Assembly: GCA_021792365.1 (NCBI GenBank) | Contig: JAJYUT010000005.1 | Span: 434,001 to 498,000, forward strand | From: Pseudomonadota bacterium | GTDB lineage: Bacteria > Pseudomonadota > Alphaproteobacteria > Dongiales > Dongiaceae | Direction: 5' to 3' | DNA length: 64,000 nt | In this document: one piece after another, positions 19,622 to 28,526 of the stretch | How the letters are laid out: each line of letters begins with the position of its first letter | How positions within the stretch are numbered: position 1 is the stretch's first letter | Notes under the pieces: model-generated | Database searches by the model: none | What the model was told of the DNA's origin: nothing | What the model saw: the letters and a program-made list of their open reading frames with translations, nothing else | Position numbers and translations under genes: made by a program

Positions 19622-20412
19622 TGCCGAGCCTCAAGGCGCTCCGCGCCATGCTGGCGCTGCACTACGGCATCTCGCTGCAATACCGGGCACAGTCGGTGCT
19701 GTGGATGATCAACGGCACGGTGCCGCTGATCATGATGCTGATCTGGCTGCAACTGGCCGAAGACGGGCCGATCGGCGGTTATGACGCGACCACCTTCGCG
19801 CAGTATTTCCTGTTCATGTTCCTGGCGCGGCAATCGACGCCGACCTGGGTGATCTATCTCATGGACCGCGGCGTGAAGAACGGGGAGCTGTCGCCCCATC
19901 TGCTGCGGCCCATGCATCCGATGTGGCACTATGCCAGCGAGCATTGGGGCGAACTGATGGCCCGCCTTCCGATCATCCTGCCGATGGTCGCGATCGGCAT
20001 CGCCATTGCCGATGCATGGTCATGGTCCTTGCTCGCGCATCTGCCAGCCTTTGTGCTGGGGCTGATGATGGCTTGGCTGATCAATTTTGCCATGCACGTA
20101 ACTGTTGGCCTGATCGCCTTCTGGTCCGACAATGCGCTCGGCTACGACACGGTGATCTATCAGCTCTACATCATGCTGGGCGGGGTGGTGGTTCCGGTGG
20201 AGCTGTTCCCACAGACCGTGCAGAGCATCCTCGCCTGGACGCCCTTTCCCTATGTGCTGGACTTTCCGGTGCGGGTGATGATCGGCCGCATCGAGGGCAT
20301 CGATGTGCTGGCGGGATTCGGCATCCAGCTCTTCTGGATCGTGGCGCTGGGCGCTTTCTTCACCTGGGGCTGGCGCAAGTCGTTGAAGCGATACGCGGCG
20401 GCTGGCGCATGA
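19621..20412 (+). CDS. ABC-2 type exporter permease (first subunit, COG4587-like)
   Basis: 263 residues with about six hydrophobic segments (VLWMINGTVPLIMMLIWLQL near the start, ALGAFFTWGW near the end). The GTG start at 19621 overlaps the ATPase stop (TAGTG), indicating translational coupling; no other in-frame start fits. It has the DUF990/COG4587 type of architecture. It works with the ATPase and the following permease as a heterodimeric exporter, with substrate unknown. Confidence 0.88.
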   Translation: MPSLKALRAMLALHYGISLQYRAQSVLWMINGTVPLIMMLIWLQLAEDGPIGGYDATTFAQYFLFMFLARQSTPTWVIYLMDRGVKNGELSPHLLRPMHPMWHYASEHWGELMARLPIILPMVAIGIAIADAWSWSLLAHLPAFVLGLMMAWLINFAMHVTVGLIAFWSDNALGYDTVIYQLYIMLGGVVVPVELFPQTVQSILAWTPFPYVLDFPVRVMIGRIEGIDVLAGFGIQLFWIVALGAFFTWGWRKSLKRYAAAGA

Positions 20413-21191
20413 AGTATTTCAAGCTCATCGCGCTTTTCATCCGCGCGACCGTGCAGGTTCAGCTGGAGTACCGCTCGGGCACGTTCGGTCGTGCCTTCGC
20501 CAACGTGCTGTCGAGCGCGACGACCCTTCTGCTGTTGTGGGCGATGTTCCAGCAGGTTTCCTCGATCGGCGGCTGGAGCTTCGATCAGGTCCTGGTGTTG
20601 ATCGGGATCGTGACGACGATCGATTACGTGGTGGAGATCTGGCTGTATCCCAGCCTCAGCAAGATCACGACCTATGTGCAGCGCGGCGAGTTCGACGTGC
20701 TCCTGGTGAAGCCGGTGCCGTCGCAATTCCTGGTGACCTTCCGGTATCTGCAAGTCCTCGACGTGCTCGGCCTGTTGGTCGGTCTTGGCATCATCGGCAC
20801 CGGCATGTACCGGACCGGCTCCCTGGAGTTCATCAACTTCGCGCTCCTGGCGGTCTTTCTGGTCGCTGGGCTTGTGATCATCTACAGCCTCTATCTCGCG
20901 CTCTCGACGCTCGCCTTCTGGTTCACGCGGATCGAGGAGGTGGCGAGCATGATCTGGCTGCATTCGACCGCAGGCAGCTTCCCGGTCGCGGCCTATCCGC
21001 CCTGGGCGCGCCTTCTGTTCACTTTCGTCCTGCCGGTTGCCTTCGTCACGAACGTGCCCGCCGAAGCGGCGACCGGCCGGCTCAGTTGGGAATGGGGGCT
21101 GGGCGGGCTGGCCTTCGCCACTCTGGCCCTTTGCGGCGCCACGTGGCTCTGGAGCCTGGCCATCCGGAACTACAGCAGCGCCAGTTCCTGA
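20409..21191 (+). CDS. ABC-2 type exporter permease (second subunit, COG3694-like)
   Basis: 260 residues, about six membrane spans. The start ATG at 20409 overlaps the previous stop (ATGA). The segment LSKITTYVQRGEFDVLLVKPVPSQFLVTFRYLQ is characteristic of DUF990/COG3694 permeases. It completes a three-gene exporter with the two genes before it. No regulator or substrate-modifying gene is adjacent to suggest the cargo. Confidence 0.88.
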   Translation: MKYFKLIALFIRATVQVQLEYRSGTFGRAFANVLSSATTLLLLWAMFQQVSSIGGWSFDQVLVLIGIVTTIDYVVEIWLYPSLSKITTYVQRGEFDVLLVKPVPSQFLVTFRYLQVLDVLGLLVGLGIIGTGMYRTGSLEFINFALLAVFLVAGLVIIYSLYLALSTLAFWFTRIEEVASMIWLHSTAGSFPVAAYPPWARLLFTFVLPVAFVTNVPAEAATGRLSWEWGLGGLAFATLALCGATWLWSLAIRNYSSASS

Positions 21192-21342
21192 GCCTTGGCA
21201 CGCGGCTTGCGACATTCCCGGCAGGATCAACGCGGAGAAGCGCAGATGGCCCATTTTTCAGCCATCCGGCCCAGAACGGGCTTCGCCGGCCGGCAATATT
21301 TGCCGGGTGATGGCGCTTGCCCGCCGCTCAGGGGAGGCCGAG

Positions 21343-22242
21343 ATGGCCGCTAATGCGATCGGGCTGGGCGCCCAGGCCAATGGCTACAGCATACGGGCGG
21401 ATGTCCTCTCCGGCATCCAGCAGGCCAGCGCCAGTACCGGCGTGGACTTCGCCTATCTGATGGCGCAGGCCGCGAAGGAAAGCGGCTTCAATCCTGACGC
21501 CAAGTCCAAGGCCTCCAGCGCGGCGGGGCTCTACCAGTTCGTGGAGCAGACCTGGCTCTCTGTCGTGCGCAAGCACGGCGCGGAATACGGCCTCGGCGAG
21601 ATGGCATCCAAGATCAAGGCCGGCGAAGACGGCAAGCTGCGCGTGGCCGACCAGGCGCTGCGAAAGGAGATCCTCGATCTGCGCCGCGATCCCGTGATCG
21701 CAGCCGCGATGGCCGCGGAGCACGCGGCGGACAATGAGAAACGCCTCGAGGCGAAGCTCGGCCGCGAGGTCGAGGCGGTCGATCTCTACCTCGCGCATTT
21801 CCTCGGCCTGACGGGCGCGACCAACTTCCTGCGCGCCCTGGAGGCAAGTCCGACCCAGGGCGCCGCGAGCCTGTTCCCCAAGGCGGCGGCAGCGAACCGC
21901 TCCATCTTCTATGGCGCGGATGGCGCACAGCGCAGCCTTCAGGAGATCTACGACCGCTTCGCAAGCCGCATGAGCACCGAGATGGCGGCGTATGACGATC
22001 TCGAAAGCGCATCAAGCGGAGGCGGCACCATGCTCGCCGAGTTCCGTCCGTCACGCGGGCAGGCGGCGACCGCATCAGGCGACAGCGCGATCTACGGCCA
22101 GACCAATCCGGGCGGCATTCTCTCGCCCTTCATGCTGGTCACCCTGGCATCGCTGCCGACGGCGCGCGATCGCGACCGTGAGGTCGCCGGCCAGGGCAAC
22201 AGCCTCTTCAACCGCGCGGTCATCGGCAATCCGACGGCGTAA
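21343..22242 (+). CDS. Lytic-transglycosylase-like protein without an obvious signal peptide
   Basis: 299 residues. LMAQAAKESGFNPDAKSKASSAAGLYQFVEQTWLS is the SLT-domain core, with Glu46 as the likely catalytic acid that cleaves the MurNAc-GlcNAc bond. GGGGAGG just before the ATG at 21343 sets the start, and neither this start nor the one at 21310 gives a clear export signal. The C-terminal third is low-complexity and unassigned. It resembles proteins annotated as transglycosylase SLT domain proteins in alphaproteobacteria, some secreted by non-Sec routes. It follows the exporter genes by 150 bases. Confidence 0.8.
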   Translation: MAANAIGLGAQANGYSIRADVLSGIQQASASTGVDFAYLMAQAAKESGFNPDAKSKASSAAGLYQFVEQTWLSVVRKHGAEYGLGEMASKIKAGEDGKLRVADQALRKEILDLRRDPVIAAAMAAEHAADNEKRLEAKLGREVEAVDLYLAHFLGLTGATNFLRALEASPTQGAASLFPKAAAANRSIFYGADGAQRSLQEIYDRFASRMSTEMAAYDDLESASSGGGTMLAEFRPSRGQAATASGDSAIYGQTNPGGILSPFMLVTLASLPTARDRDREVAGQGNSLFNRAVIGNPTA

Positions 22243-22305
22243 CGCGGTCGTGCCGAGCGCGACCCTCTCGATGGACGGACTGGACGATCAGCGAAGCGTG
22301 ACGGC

Positions 22306-22566
22306 CTAATGCCGGTCGAGGAGCTGGCGGCCTTGATCCGTCAGCTTGCAGACCAGCCAATCGGGTTTCAGCGGATTGGTGAACCAGGGTTCAGCCCAGC
22401 CGTGGGCAATGCAGCTGCGCACCATGCCTTCATGCACGCGCTGGCCCCATTCGTCGAACAAGGGCAGCTTGCCGCCGGGTTGCCTGATGCCGCGCTCCAG
22501 CCAGTGACGCTGCGCGTCCGTCAGCTTCGGCGCTTCCACGGAATGAAGTCCCCTTGTCATTGCCAT
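22306..22566 (-). CDS. Small conserved-looking protein, unknown function
   Basis: 86 residues: KLTDAQRHWLERGIRQPGGKLPLFDEWGQRVHEGMVRSCIAHGWAEPWFTNPLKPDWLVCKLTDQGR. The composition is soluble and tryptophan-rich, with a winged-helix-like C-terminal pattern (LVCKLTDQGR resembles the end of small DNA-binding or marR-like domains). An AAGGGATGCGGG stretch precedes the ATG. The start could be 22566 or 22560. No family assigned. Confidence 0.7.
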   Translation of the reverse strand: MAMTRGLHSVEAPKLTDAQRHWLERGIRQPGGKLPLFDEWGQRVHEGMVRSCIAHGWAEPWFTNPLKPDWLVCKLTDQGRQLLDRH

Positions 22567-22650
22567 CCCGCATCCCTTTCTTTACGCATACTTTAGCAAA
22601 ATGCACCGGAGTAGCAATAAGCTGCAGGGATAGGGGCCTAACGAAAAAGA

Positions 22651-23097
22651 TTAATGTTCTGCTTTGCCGTCGATCAGGCGCGGATATTCGATCGCCGGGC
22701 AATGATCCATGACGATCTCGAGGCCGGCCTCGCGCACCTTGGCCGCAGCCGGCTCGTTCACCACGCCAAGCTGCATCCATACGAACCTGGCACCGATCTC
22801 GATCGCCTCGAGGGCGGGCTGGCCGGCCTCCGCGGAATTGCGAAAGATATCGACCATGTCGATGCGGCCGACCTTGTCCTGCGGGATGTCCTTCAGGCCG
22901 GCATAGACCAGCTCGCCGTTCAGGGTCTGGCCGGCAAGACCCGGATTGACCGGGATGACGCGATAGCCGCGCGCCTGCAGGAAGCGCATGACGCCGTGGC
23001 TGGGCCGCTGCGGCTTGTTGCTGGCGCCGACCAGGGCGATGGTCCTGGTCTCGGTCAGGATCCTGCGCAGGAGTTCGTCGCTCGGATGCGTGGTCAT
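22651..23097 (-). CDS. CoA-binding domain protein (YccU family)
   Basis: 148 residues forming one Rossmann-like CoA-binding domain: [37 protein letters not shown] is the nucleotide loop, and [36 protein letters not shown] the C-terminal pattern of the YccU/COG1832 family. The biochemical role of the family is unclear. The start MTTHPSDE at 23097 lies 5 bases after the ATPase stop, so it is probably the second gene of a two-gene operon. Confidence 0.88.
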   Translation of the reverse strand: MTTHPSDELLRRILTETRTIALVGASNKPQRPSHGVMRFLQARGYRVIPVNPGLAGQTLNGELVYAGLKDIPQDKVGRIDMVDIFRNSAEAGQPALEAIEIGARFVWMQLGVVNEPAAAKVREAGLEIVMDHCPAIEYPRLIDGKAEH

Positions 23098-23102
23098 GAT
23101 GC

Positions 23103-23963
23103 TCAGAGTTCCAGCTTGTAGCCGAGGCGGCCGGCGAGATCCTGGATGAACTGCCAGGCGACGCGCCCGGAGCGGGCGCCCCGCGTCACCGACCATTCAT
23201 TGGCCTCGCGGCGCAATTGCTCGCCGCCGACCTTGATGCCGATCGCATCGACATAGCCCTGCACGATCGCGAAGTAGGTCTCCTGGTCGCAATTGTGGAA
23301 GCCGATCCACAGGCCGAAGCGATCGCTCAGGGAGACCTTCTCCTCGACGGCCTCGGAGGGGTTGATGGCGGTGGAGCGCTCGTTGTCGATCATCTCGCGC
23401 GGCATCAGGTGGCGGCGGTTGGAGGTGGCGTAGAACAGAACATTCGCGGGCCGTCCTTCGATCCCGCCTTCCAGCACCGCCTTCAGTGATTTGTAGCTGG
23501 CATCCGCCGCGTCGAAGGACAGGTCGTCGCAGAACAGGATGCAGCGCCGCTTCTGCGGTCGCAGGATGCCGAGCAGCTTCGGCAGGCTCGTCAGGTCCTC
23601 GCGGTGAATCTCGATCAAAGCCAGCTTGTCGGCGATCTCCTCGTTCACCGCGGCATGCACCGCCTTGACCAGCGAACTCTTGCCCGTCCCGCGCGCGCCC
23701 CACAGGAGCGCGTTGTTCGCCGGCAGGCCGTTCGCGAAGCGGTGCGTGTTCTCCAGCAGGATGTCCTTCGAGCGGTCGATGCCGCGCAGCAGGCTGATAT
23801 GGACACGCGAGACGGTGGCGACCGGCTCCAGCCAGCCGGCCTCCGTCTGCCAGACGAAGGCATCGCCGCGGCCGAGGTCGTTGTCGCGCGCCGCCGGCGG
23901 CGCCATGCGGTCCAGGCTGTCCGCGATCCGGCGCAGGGTGTCGAGAAGGTCCTTATCGCTCAT
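23103..23963 (-). CDS. DUF815-family AAA ATPase
   Basis: 286 residues. Walker A is GARGTGKSS (residues 89-97), Walker B is [12 protein letters not shown], and [18 protein letters not shown] is the sensor region characteristic of the DUF815 family. Members are widespread in proteobacteria but their task is not established. The start [10 protein letters not shown] at 23963 fits the family and is preceded by GGGGATT. It is co-directional with the CoA-binding gene, 5 bases apart. Confidence 0.9.
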   Translation of the reverse strand: MSDKDLLDTLRRIADSLDRMAPPAARDNDLGRGDAFVWQTEAGWLEPVATVSRVHISLLRGIDRSKDILLENTHRFANGLPANNALLWGARGTGKSSLVKAVHAAVNEEIADKLALIEIHREDLTSLPKLLGILRPQKRRCILFCDDLSFDAADASYKSLKAVLEGGIEGRPANVLFYATSNRRHLMPREMIDNERSTAINPSEAVEEKVSLSDRFGLWIGFHNCDQETYFAIVQGYVDAIGIKVGGEQLRREANEWSVTRGARSGRVAWQFIQDLAGRLGYKLEL

Positions 23964-24170
23964 GCAATCCCCGGAGTCTTTTGTGCGGCCGAGTATGCAA
24001 CGCCATCGGCCCAGCCGCCAGGGCGGGGGTTGATGGCTGCTATTCCGCCGGTGCAAGGCTCATGGACTGGACCTGCCGGAGTTCCGGCTCGATGGCGAGG
24101 TGCCGACGGTGGTAGGCGGCGACCGAGGGGCGATGCGCGTACTGACAATGACGCTCTGCGCCACCGGCGC

Positions 24171-25472
24171 TTACGCGCCGTTCTGCAAGTCGCTGGCGGG
24201 AACCGGCGTCACCTCGCGTTCGATCTCGGACAGCGGCTCGTGATGCAGCGTCGCCTCGAAGGCGCGCAGCCGCTTGTAGATCGAGATCAGCTCGATGATG
24301 GTCGTCCAGGACAGGACCAGGTATTGGAACGAGGACTCGACGCGGCCGAAGGCCCGCACGATCTGCTGCATGACGCCGAGCGTCAGCGCGCCGCCCACGA
24401 TGCTCGGGCCGAGCGCCACGTACGGCACCAATACGCCGGCCTGCAGATAGCCGTAGCGGACGACGTTGAAGTAGAGATAGTTGAGGTAAAGGCGGAAGTA
24501 GTTGCGCCGCACCTCGCCGAACAGCATGTCAAGCGTCGGCGGCTGCGCGCGATCCGCATGGTCTTCGCCCAGCACCAGCTCCTTGCGATAGGCAGCCTCG
24601 ACCCGCTGGTTGCGGAACTCCAAGCCCGGCAGGCGGATGCCGGCGACGGCCAGTATTGTGGTGCCGAGGGTTGCCCAGAGAATAGCGACAAACACCAGCG
24701 CCTGCGGTATCTCGCCGAGGATCGGCACCTCCGAAACGTGCGCCGACAGGCCCCAGAGAATCGGCAGGAACGCCATCAGGGTCATCAGGGAGTCGATCAG
24801 GCGGACGCCGAGATCCTCCATCAACCTGGCGAAGCGCATCGTGTCTTCCTGCACGCGCTGCGAGGCGCCCTCAATGTGGCGCAGCCTCGGCCAGTTGGCG
24901 ACGTAGTAGTCGTTCATCGCCGTGCGCCAGCGGAAGATGTAGTGGCTGACCAGGAAATGTGTCACGACCGCGACCGTAACGAAGACCAGCGCTATGCTGA
25001 CGAAGGTCGCAAGCTGGCCGAAGTAGCGCTCCGCCGACACCGTGCCCGGCTTGCTGAGCGCCTCCTGCACCAAGTCGTAGAAGGTGCCGAACCAGTCGTT
25101 GATCATCACGTCGAGCTGCACCTGGAACCAGGTGATGAAGATGATCACCGAGGAGGCGCCGACCGACCAGCGGAACCATCGATGCGGCGCGAAGAAGCGC
25201 CAAGCAGCGACGAAGATGCCACCGCAGACGATCATATACTGGTAGAGCCAGACGTCGAGCGCGATCTCCCGCGCTGCCGCGATGAGAGCCGCCTGGGCCT
25301 CGTCGGCTCCCTCGAGTGGCTCGGCCGGGAAGCCGAATCCGATCAAACCCCCGAGGCTCAGGCTCTGACCGAGGTCGCGGCCGAGCAGGAACCAGAAGGC
25401 CATGCAGAGCCCGGTCCAGAGCACCGCAGAAAGGAAGAAGAACTTGGGCTTGGGGAAGAACGAAGTGAACAC
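24171..25472 (-). CDS. sbmA: SbmA/BacA-family peptide antibiotic transporter
   Basis: Inner-membrane, proton-driven importer of proline-rich peptides, bleomycin, microcins and similar compounds. 433 residues aligning through the whole E. coli SbmA pattern: FFPKPKFFFLSAVLW start, HFLVSHYIFRWRTAMNDYYVANWPRLRHIEGASQRVQEDTMRFA, PGLEFRNQRVEAAYRKELVLGED and FQYLVLSWTTIIELISIYKRLRAFE. It lacks an ATPase domain, so it is the SbmA rather than the BacA-ABC (ABCD4) type. It stands alone, 340 bases after the cys operon end. BacA homologues matter for rhizobial symbiosis, but that role cannot be inferred here. Confidence 0.93.
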   Translation of the reverse strand: MFTSFFPKPKFFFLSAVLWTGLCMAFWFLLGRDLGQSLSLGGLIGFGFPAEPLEGADEAQAALIAAAREIALDVWLYQYMIVCGGIFVAAWRFFAPHRWFRWSVGASSVIIFITWFQVQLDVMINDWFGTFYDLVQEALSKPGTVSAERYFGQLATFVSIALVFVTVAVVTHFLVSHYIFRWRTAMNDYYVANWPRLRHIEGASQRVQEDTMRFARLMEDLGVRLIDSLMTLMAFLPILWGLSAHVSEVPILGEIPQALVFVAILWATLGTTILAVAGIRLPGLEFRNQRVEAAYRKELVLGEDHADRAQPPTLDMLFGEVRRNYFRLYLNYLYFNVVRYGYLQAGVLVPYVALGPSIVGGALTLGVMQQIVRAFGRVESSFQYLVLSWTTIIELISIYKRLRAFEATLHHEPLSEIEREVTPVPASDLQNGA

Positions 25473-25812
25473 GATGGTCGCCTCATTGCTGTACCGGTGG
25501 CCACAACAAAGCCGCCGTCATTCACAATCCTTTACCGACGGGCACGAACCGCATGCAGATGCCGAGCTACTGGTATGCTGGTCACCTGGGATTCCGGTTA
25601 AGCGTTCCGGCCAGGGGCAAGCCAATGACGACGGCGAGCAGCGCACATGCCTCCACAAGCCGGTCACGAGTGCGGCAACTACCGATTGTCGGTCATGACA
25701 TCCTGCCAATAAGCCTGGGAGATGCCCGAAAGAGCAGCGCCGGCATCGCTACCATGCCGGCGCGGTCATCTTATGGCAGGGTTGTAACGATTTGTAACGG
25801 CGCTGGATCGCC
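25473..25812. other. Gap between sbmA and cysNC
   Basis: 340 bases without a supported gene. It contains the terminator-like hairpin at 25737-25763 for the cys operon and presumably the sbmA promoter. The open frames crossing it have no recognisable product. Confidence 0.6.
25737..25763 (-). terminator. Terminator-like hairpin after cysNC
   Basis: Perfect 10-bp inverted repeat (GCGCCGGCAT / ATGCCGGCGC) with a 7-base loop, 50 bases past the cysNC stop on the minus strand, followed by a moderately T-rich stretch (TGCTCTTT). It probably ends the cysH-cysD-cysNC transcript. Confidence 0.65.
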
Positions 25813-27726
25813 CTAGATCGCCCAGGCGTCCTTTACCGCCTGGAGGGCAATGGCGGGCTCCACATAGGCGACCAGGGCGGAGAGACTGCGCTCCATCGGC
25901 TGGGCCGTGGTGTCGATCACCAGCTCTGGTGTCTCAGGCGCCTCATAGGGCGCGTCGATGCCGGTGAAGTTCTTGATCGCGCCGCTGCGGGCGGCCTTGT
26001 AGAGGCCCTTGGGATCGCGGCTTTCGCAGGTCGCCAGGTCCGCCTTGACGTAGATCTCGTGGAACCGTTCGCCGACGATCTTGCGGGCGCGATCGCGGTC
26101 TTCCGCGTAAGGCGAGATGAGCGAGACGATCACCACCTGGCCGGCATCGGCCAGCAGCTTCGCCACCTCGGCCGAGCGGCGGATGTTCTCCGCGCGATCC
26201 TTGGGCGAGAAGCCGAGGTCGCTGGTCACGCCCTGGCGCAGCAGGTCGCCGTCGAGGACGAAGGCTTGCCGCCCGCGCTGGAACAGCAGGCGCTCCAGGC
26301 CCATCGCCAGGGTCGACTTGCCGGAGCCGGAGAGGCCGGTCAGCCAGAGCACAACGCCGCGATGGCCGTTCACCGCCTCGCGCGCCTCGCGCGTGACGAG
26401 GTGATCCGGACCGAGCAGGCGCTTGTCGACATCGCTCGCCTCGGCGCTCAGCACCAGCGCCCCGCCGACGATGTCGCCTTCGCGCAGCAGGACGCCGCGG
26501 CCGGTGCGCTGCATGTCGGCGGCGAGATCGAGCGCCATCAGTGCGCGGCTGCGCACCGTAATCTCGGCGATGGCATTCCGGCCGATCTCGCTGGCTTCGG
26601 TCGGCTGTAGTTTCTCGACATCGATCACGGCGGAGATCCGCTCGACCTCGACCGGGTATCTGGACGTGGCGACCTTCAGCTTCAGCCGCTGGCCGACCTT
26701 CAGCGGCTGCGCGTCCAGCCAGAAGATGCGCAGGCTCGCGCGATGGCCCAGGATCGGGCGGCGGTCGGAATGCACGGCGACATGGCCGCGTTCGATGAAC
26801 AGCTCGTCATCCAGGGTGATGGCGACCGACTGGCCGGCGCCGGCGGTGAGGGGCGTCGGCGCGTTCCACGCCTCGATGCTGGCGACCCGGGCCTGCTTGA
26901 AGCTCGGCGCGAATTCCAGCCGGTCGCCGACGCGCAGACTCCCGCTCTCGATGCGGCCGACAACCAGGCGCCGCTCGTCGAACTTGAATACGTCCTGCAC
27001 GGGCAGGCGCAACGGCTGGTCGGTCGCGACCGGCGCCGACTGGAAGCTGTCGAGCGCCTGCAAGACAGTCGATCCCTGATACCAGGGCATCTTTTCCGAG
27101 GGCGCGGCGATATTATCACCGAGCCGAGCAGAAACCGGAACGATGGTGGAAGGCTTCAGGTTCAATTGGCGCAGATAGTCCGTGATCTCGCGCGCGATGG
27201 CGTCGAAGCGCGCCTGGTCGAAGTCGATCAGATCGACCTTGTTGACGGCCACCGCGATCTGCCGCAGTCCGAGCAGCTGCAGGATCAGCGCATGGCGGCG
27301 AGTCTGCTCGCGCACGCCCTCGGCGGCGTCGATCACCAGGATCGCAGCCTGCGCCTGGGCAACGCCGGAGATGGCGTTCTTCAGGAATTCCTTGTGGCCC
27401 GGCGCGTCGATGATGACGTAGCGGCGCTTGGCGGTCTGGAAGAAGATTTGTGTCGTGTCGATGGTGATGCCCTGGTCGCGCTCGGCCTGCAGCGCGTCCA
27501 GCAGGAACGACCATTCGAACTGGCCGCCGCGCTTGTCGGAGGCGGCCTTCAGCTCGGCGAACTTGCCTTCGGGCAGCGAGTTGGTGTCGTGGAGGAGCCG
27601 GCCGATCAGGCTCGACTTGCCGTGATCGACATGGCCGACGATGGCGAAGGGGAAGCGCTCGGCGAGCGCGGCCGCGCCGGCATCCTCCGCCGGCTGCAGG
27701 GCGTGTATTGTCCCGTCCATTTCCAT
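25813..27726 (-). CDS. cysNC: Bifunctional sulfate adenylyltransferase subunit 1 / APS kinase
   Basis: 637 residues, a fusion. The N-terminal CysN GTPase part has FAIVGHVDHGKSSLIGRLL, DAPGHKEFLKN and NKVDLID, followed by EF-Tu-like beta domains to about residue 440. The CysC part starts near VVLWLTGLSGSGKSTLAMGLE and includes DGDLLRQGVTSDLGFS and GLYKAARSGAIKNFTGID. With CysD it makes APS from sulfate, and its kinase domain makes PAPS. It begins 6 bases after cysD. A start at 27720 would remove two residues. Confidence 0.96.
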   Translation of the reverse strand: MEMDGTIHALQPAEDAGAAALAERFPFAIVGHVDHGKSSLIGRLLHDTNSLPEGKFAELKAASDKRGGQFEWSFLLDALQAERDQGITIDTTQIFFQTAKRRYVIIDAPGHKEFLKNAISGVAQAQAAILVIDAAEGVREQTRRHALILQLLGLRQIAVAVNKVDLIDFDQARFDAIAREITDYLRQLNLKPSTIVPVSARLGDNIAAPSEKMPWYQGSTVLQALDSFQSAPVATDQPLRLPVQDVFKFDERRLVVGRIESGSLRVGDRLEFAPSFKQARVASIEAWNAPTPLTAGAGQSVAITLDDELFIERGHVAVHSDRRPILGHRASLRIFWLDAQPLKVGQRLKLKVATSRYPVEVERISAVIDVEKLQPTEASEIGRNAIAEITVRSRALMALDLAADMQRTGRGVLLREGDIVGGALVLSAEASDVDKRLLGPDHLVTREAREAVNGHRGVVLWLTGLSGSGKSTLAMGLERLLFQRGRQAFVLDGDLLRQGVTSDLGFSPKDRAENIRRSAEVAKLLADAGQVVIVSLISPYAEDRDRARKIVGERFHEIYVKADLATCESRDPKGLYKAARSGAIKNFTGIDAPYEAPETPELVIDTTAQPMERSLSALVAYVEPAIALQAVKDAWAI

Positions 27727-27731
27727 GATCC

Positions 27732-28526
27732 CTACATGTAACCTTGCGCGCGCAGGCGCTCGAACGCGTCCTCGCGCTCGTGGTCCATCGCGCGGCCTGC
27801 CCGCTCGGAGGTCCTGGTATGCGAGAGCTCGAGGATAATCTCGCTGATGCTGGCAGCGTCGGACTCGATCGGAAAGGTGATGTCGCTGTCGCCGAGAGAG
27901 CGATAGCGCTTGCCGTTTCGCGAATAGTAGAGATCGACGATCGGGATCTGCTCGCGCGCGATATAGCGCCAGATGTCGAGCTCGGTCCAGCTCAGCAGCG
28001 GATGGATGCGCATATGCGCACCCTCCGGCAGATCACTCTTGAAATGGTCCCAGAACTCCGGCGGCTGGTCGCGGAAATTCCAGGCGCCGCTCTCGGCGCG
28101 CGGCGAGAACACGCGCTCCTTGGCGCGGGTCGCCTGCTCATCGCGGCGGATGCCCGCGATGATGCCCTTGAACTTGAACTCCTCCAGCACGTTCTTGAGG
28201 CCGATGGTCTTGCGGGCGGCGGAGCGTGCCGCCGGCGGCAGGCTGGGGTCGATCTCCTCGACCGGCGGGCAATCACGGACGATGAGATTGAGGTTCCACG
28301 TCTTCGAATAGCGATCGCGGAACTCGTACATCTCCGGGAACTTCTTGCCGGTGTCGACATGCACGAGAGGGAAGGGGACGTGGCCGAGGAACGCCTTGCG
28401 CGCCAGCCACAGCATGACGTTTGAATCCTTGCCCAGCGACCATAGCATGGCGATCGGCTTCAGCCGGCTATAGGCCTCGCGCAGGATGTAGATGCTCTGG
28501 TTCTCGAGCGCGTCGAGGTCGCTCAT
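27732..28526 (-). CDS. cysD: Sulfate adenylyltransferase subunit 2
   Basis: Small subunit of ATP sulfurylase, activating sulfate to APS. 264 residues. The PP-loop-like AMLWSLGKDSNVMLWLARKA sits near the N terminus, followed by PFPLVHVDTGKKFPEMYEFRD and FKGIIAGIRRDEQATRAKERVFSPR, all family signatures. The C terminus is the short ERLRAQGYM. The start at 28526 overlaps the cysH stop by four bases, so it is translated as the middle gene of the operon. Confidence 0.96.
   Translation of the reverse strand: MSDLDALENQSIYILREAYSRLKPIAMLWSLGKDSNVMLWLARKAFLGHVPFPLVHVDTGKKFPEMYEFRDRYSKTWNLNLIVRDCPPVEEIDPSLPPAARSAARKTIGLKNVLEEFKFKGIIAGIRRDEQATRAKERVFSPRAESGAWNFRDQPPEFWDHFKSDLPEGAHMRIHPLLSWTELDIWRYIAREQIPIVDLYYSRNGKRYRSLGDSDITFPIESDAASISEIILELSHTRTSERAGRAMDHEREDAFERLRAQGYM

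Noticed and set aside
24157-24170. Short GC hairpin (GCGCC-ACC-GGCGC) right after sbmA as terminator
   Set aside because: Five-base arms touching the stop codon and no T run; too weak to call.
25553-25816. Open frame of 87 codons in the sbmA-cysNC gap
   Set aside because: No ribosome site, no recognisable product, and it runs through the cys operon terminator hairpin.
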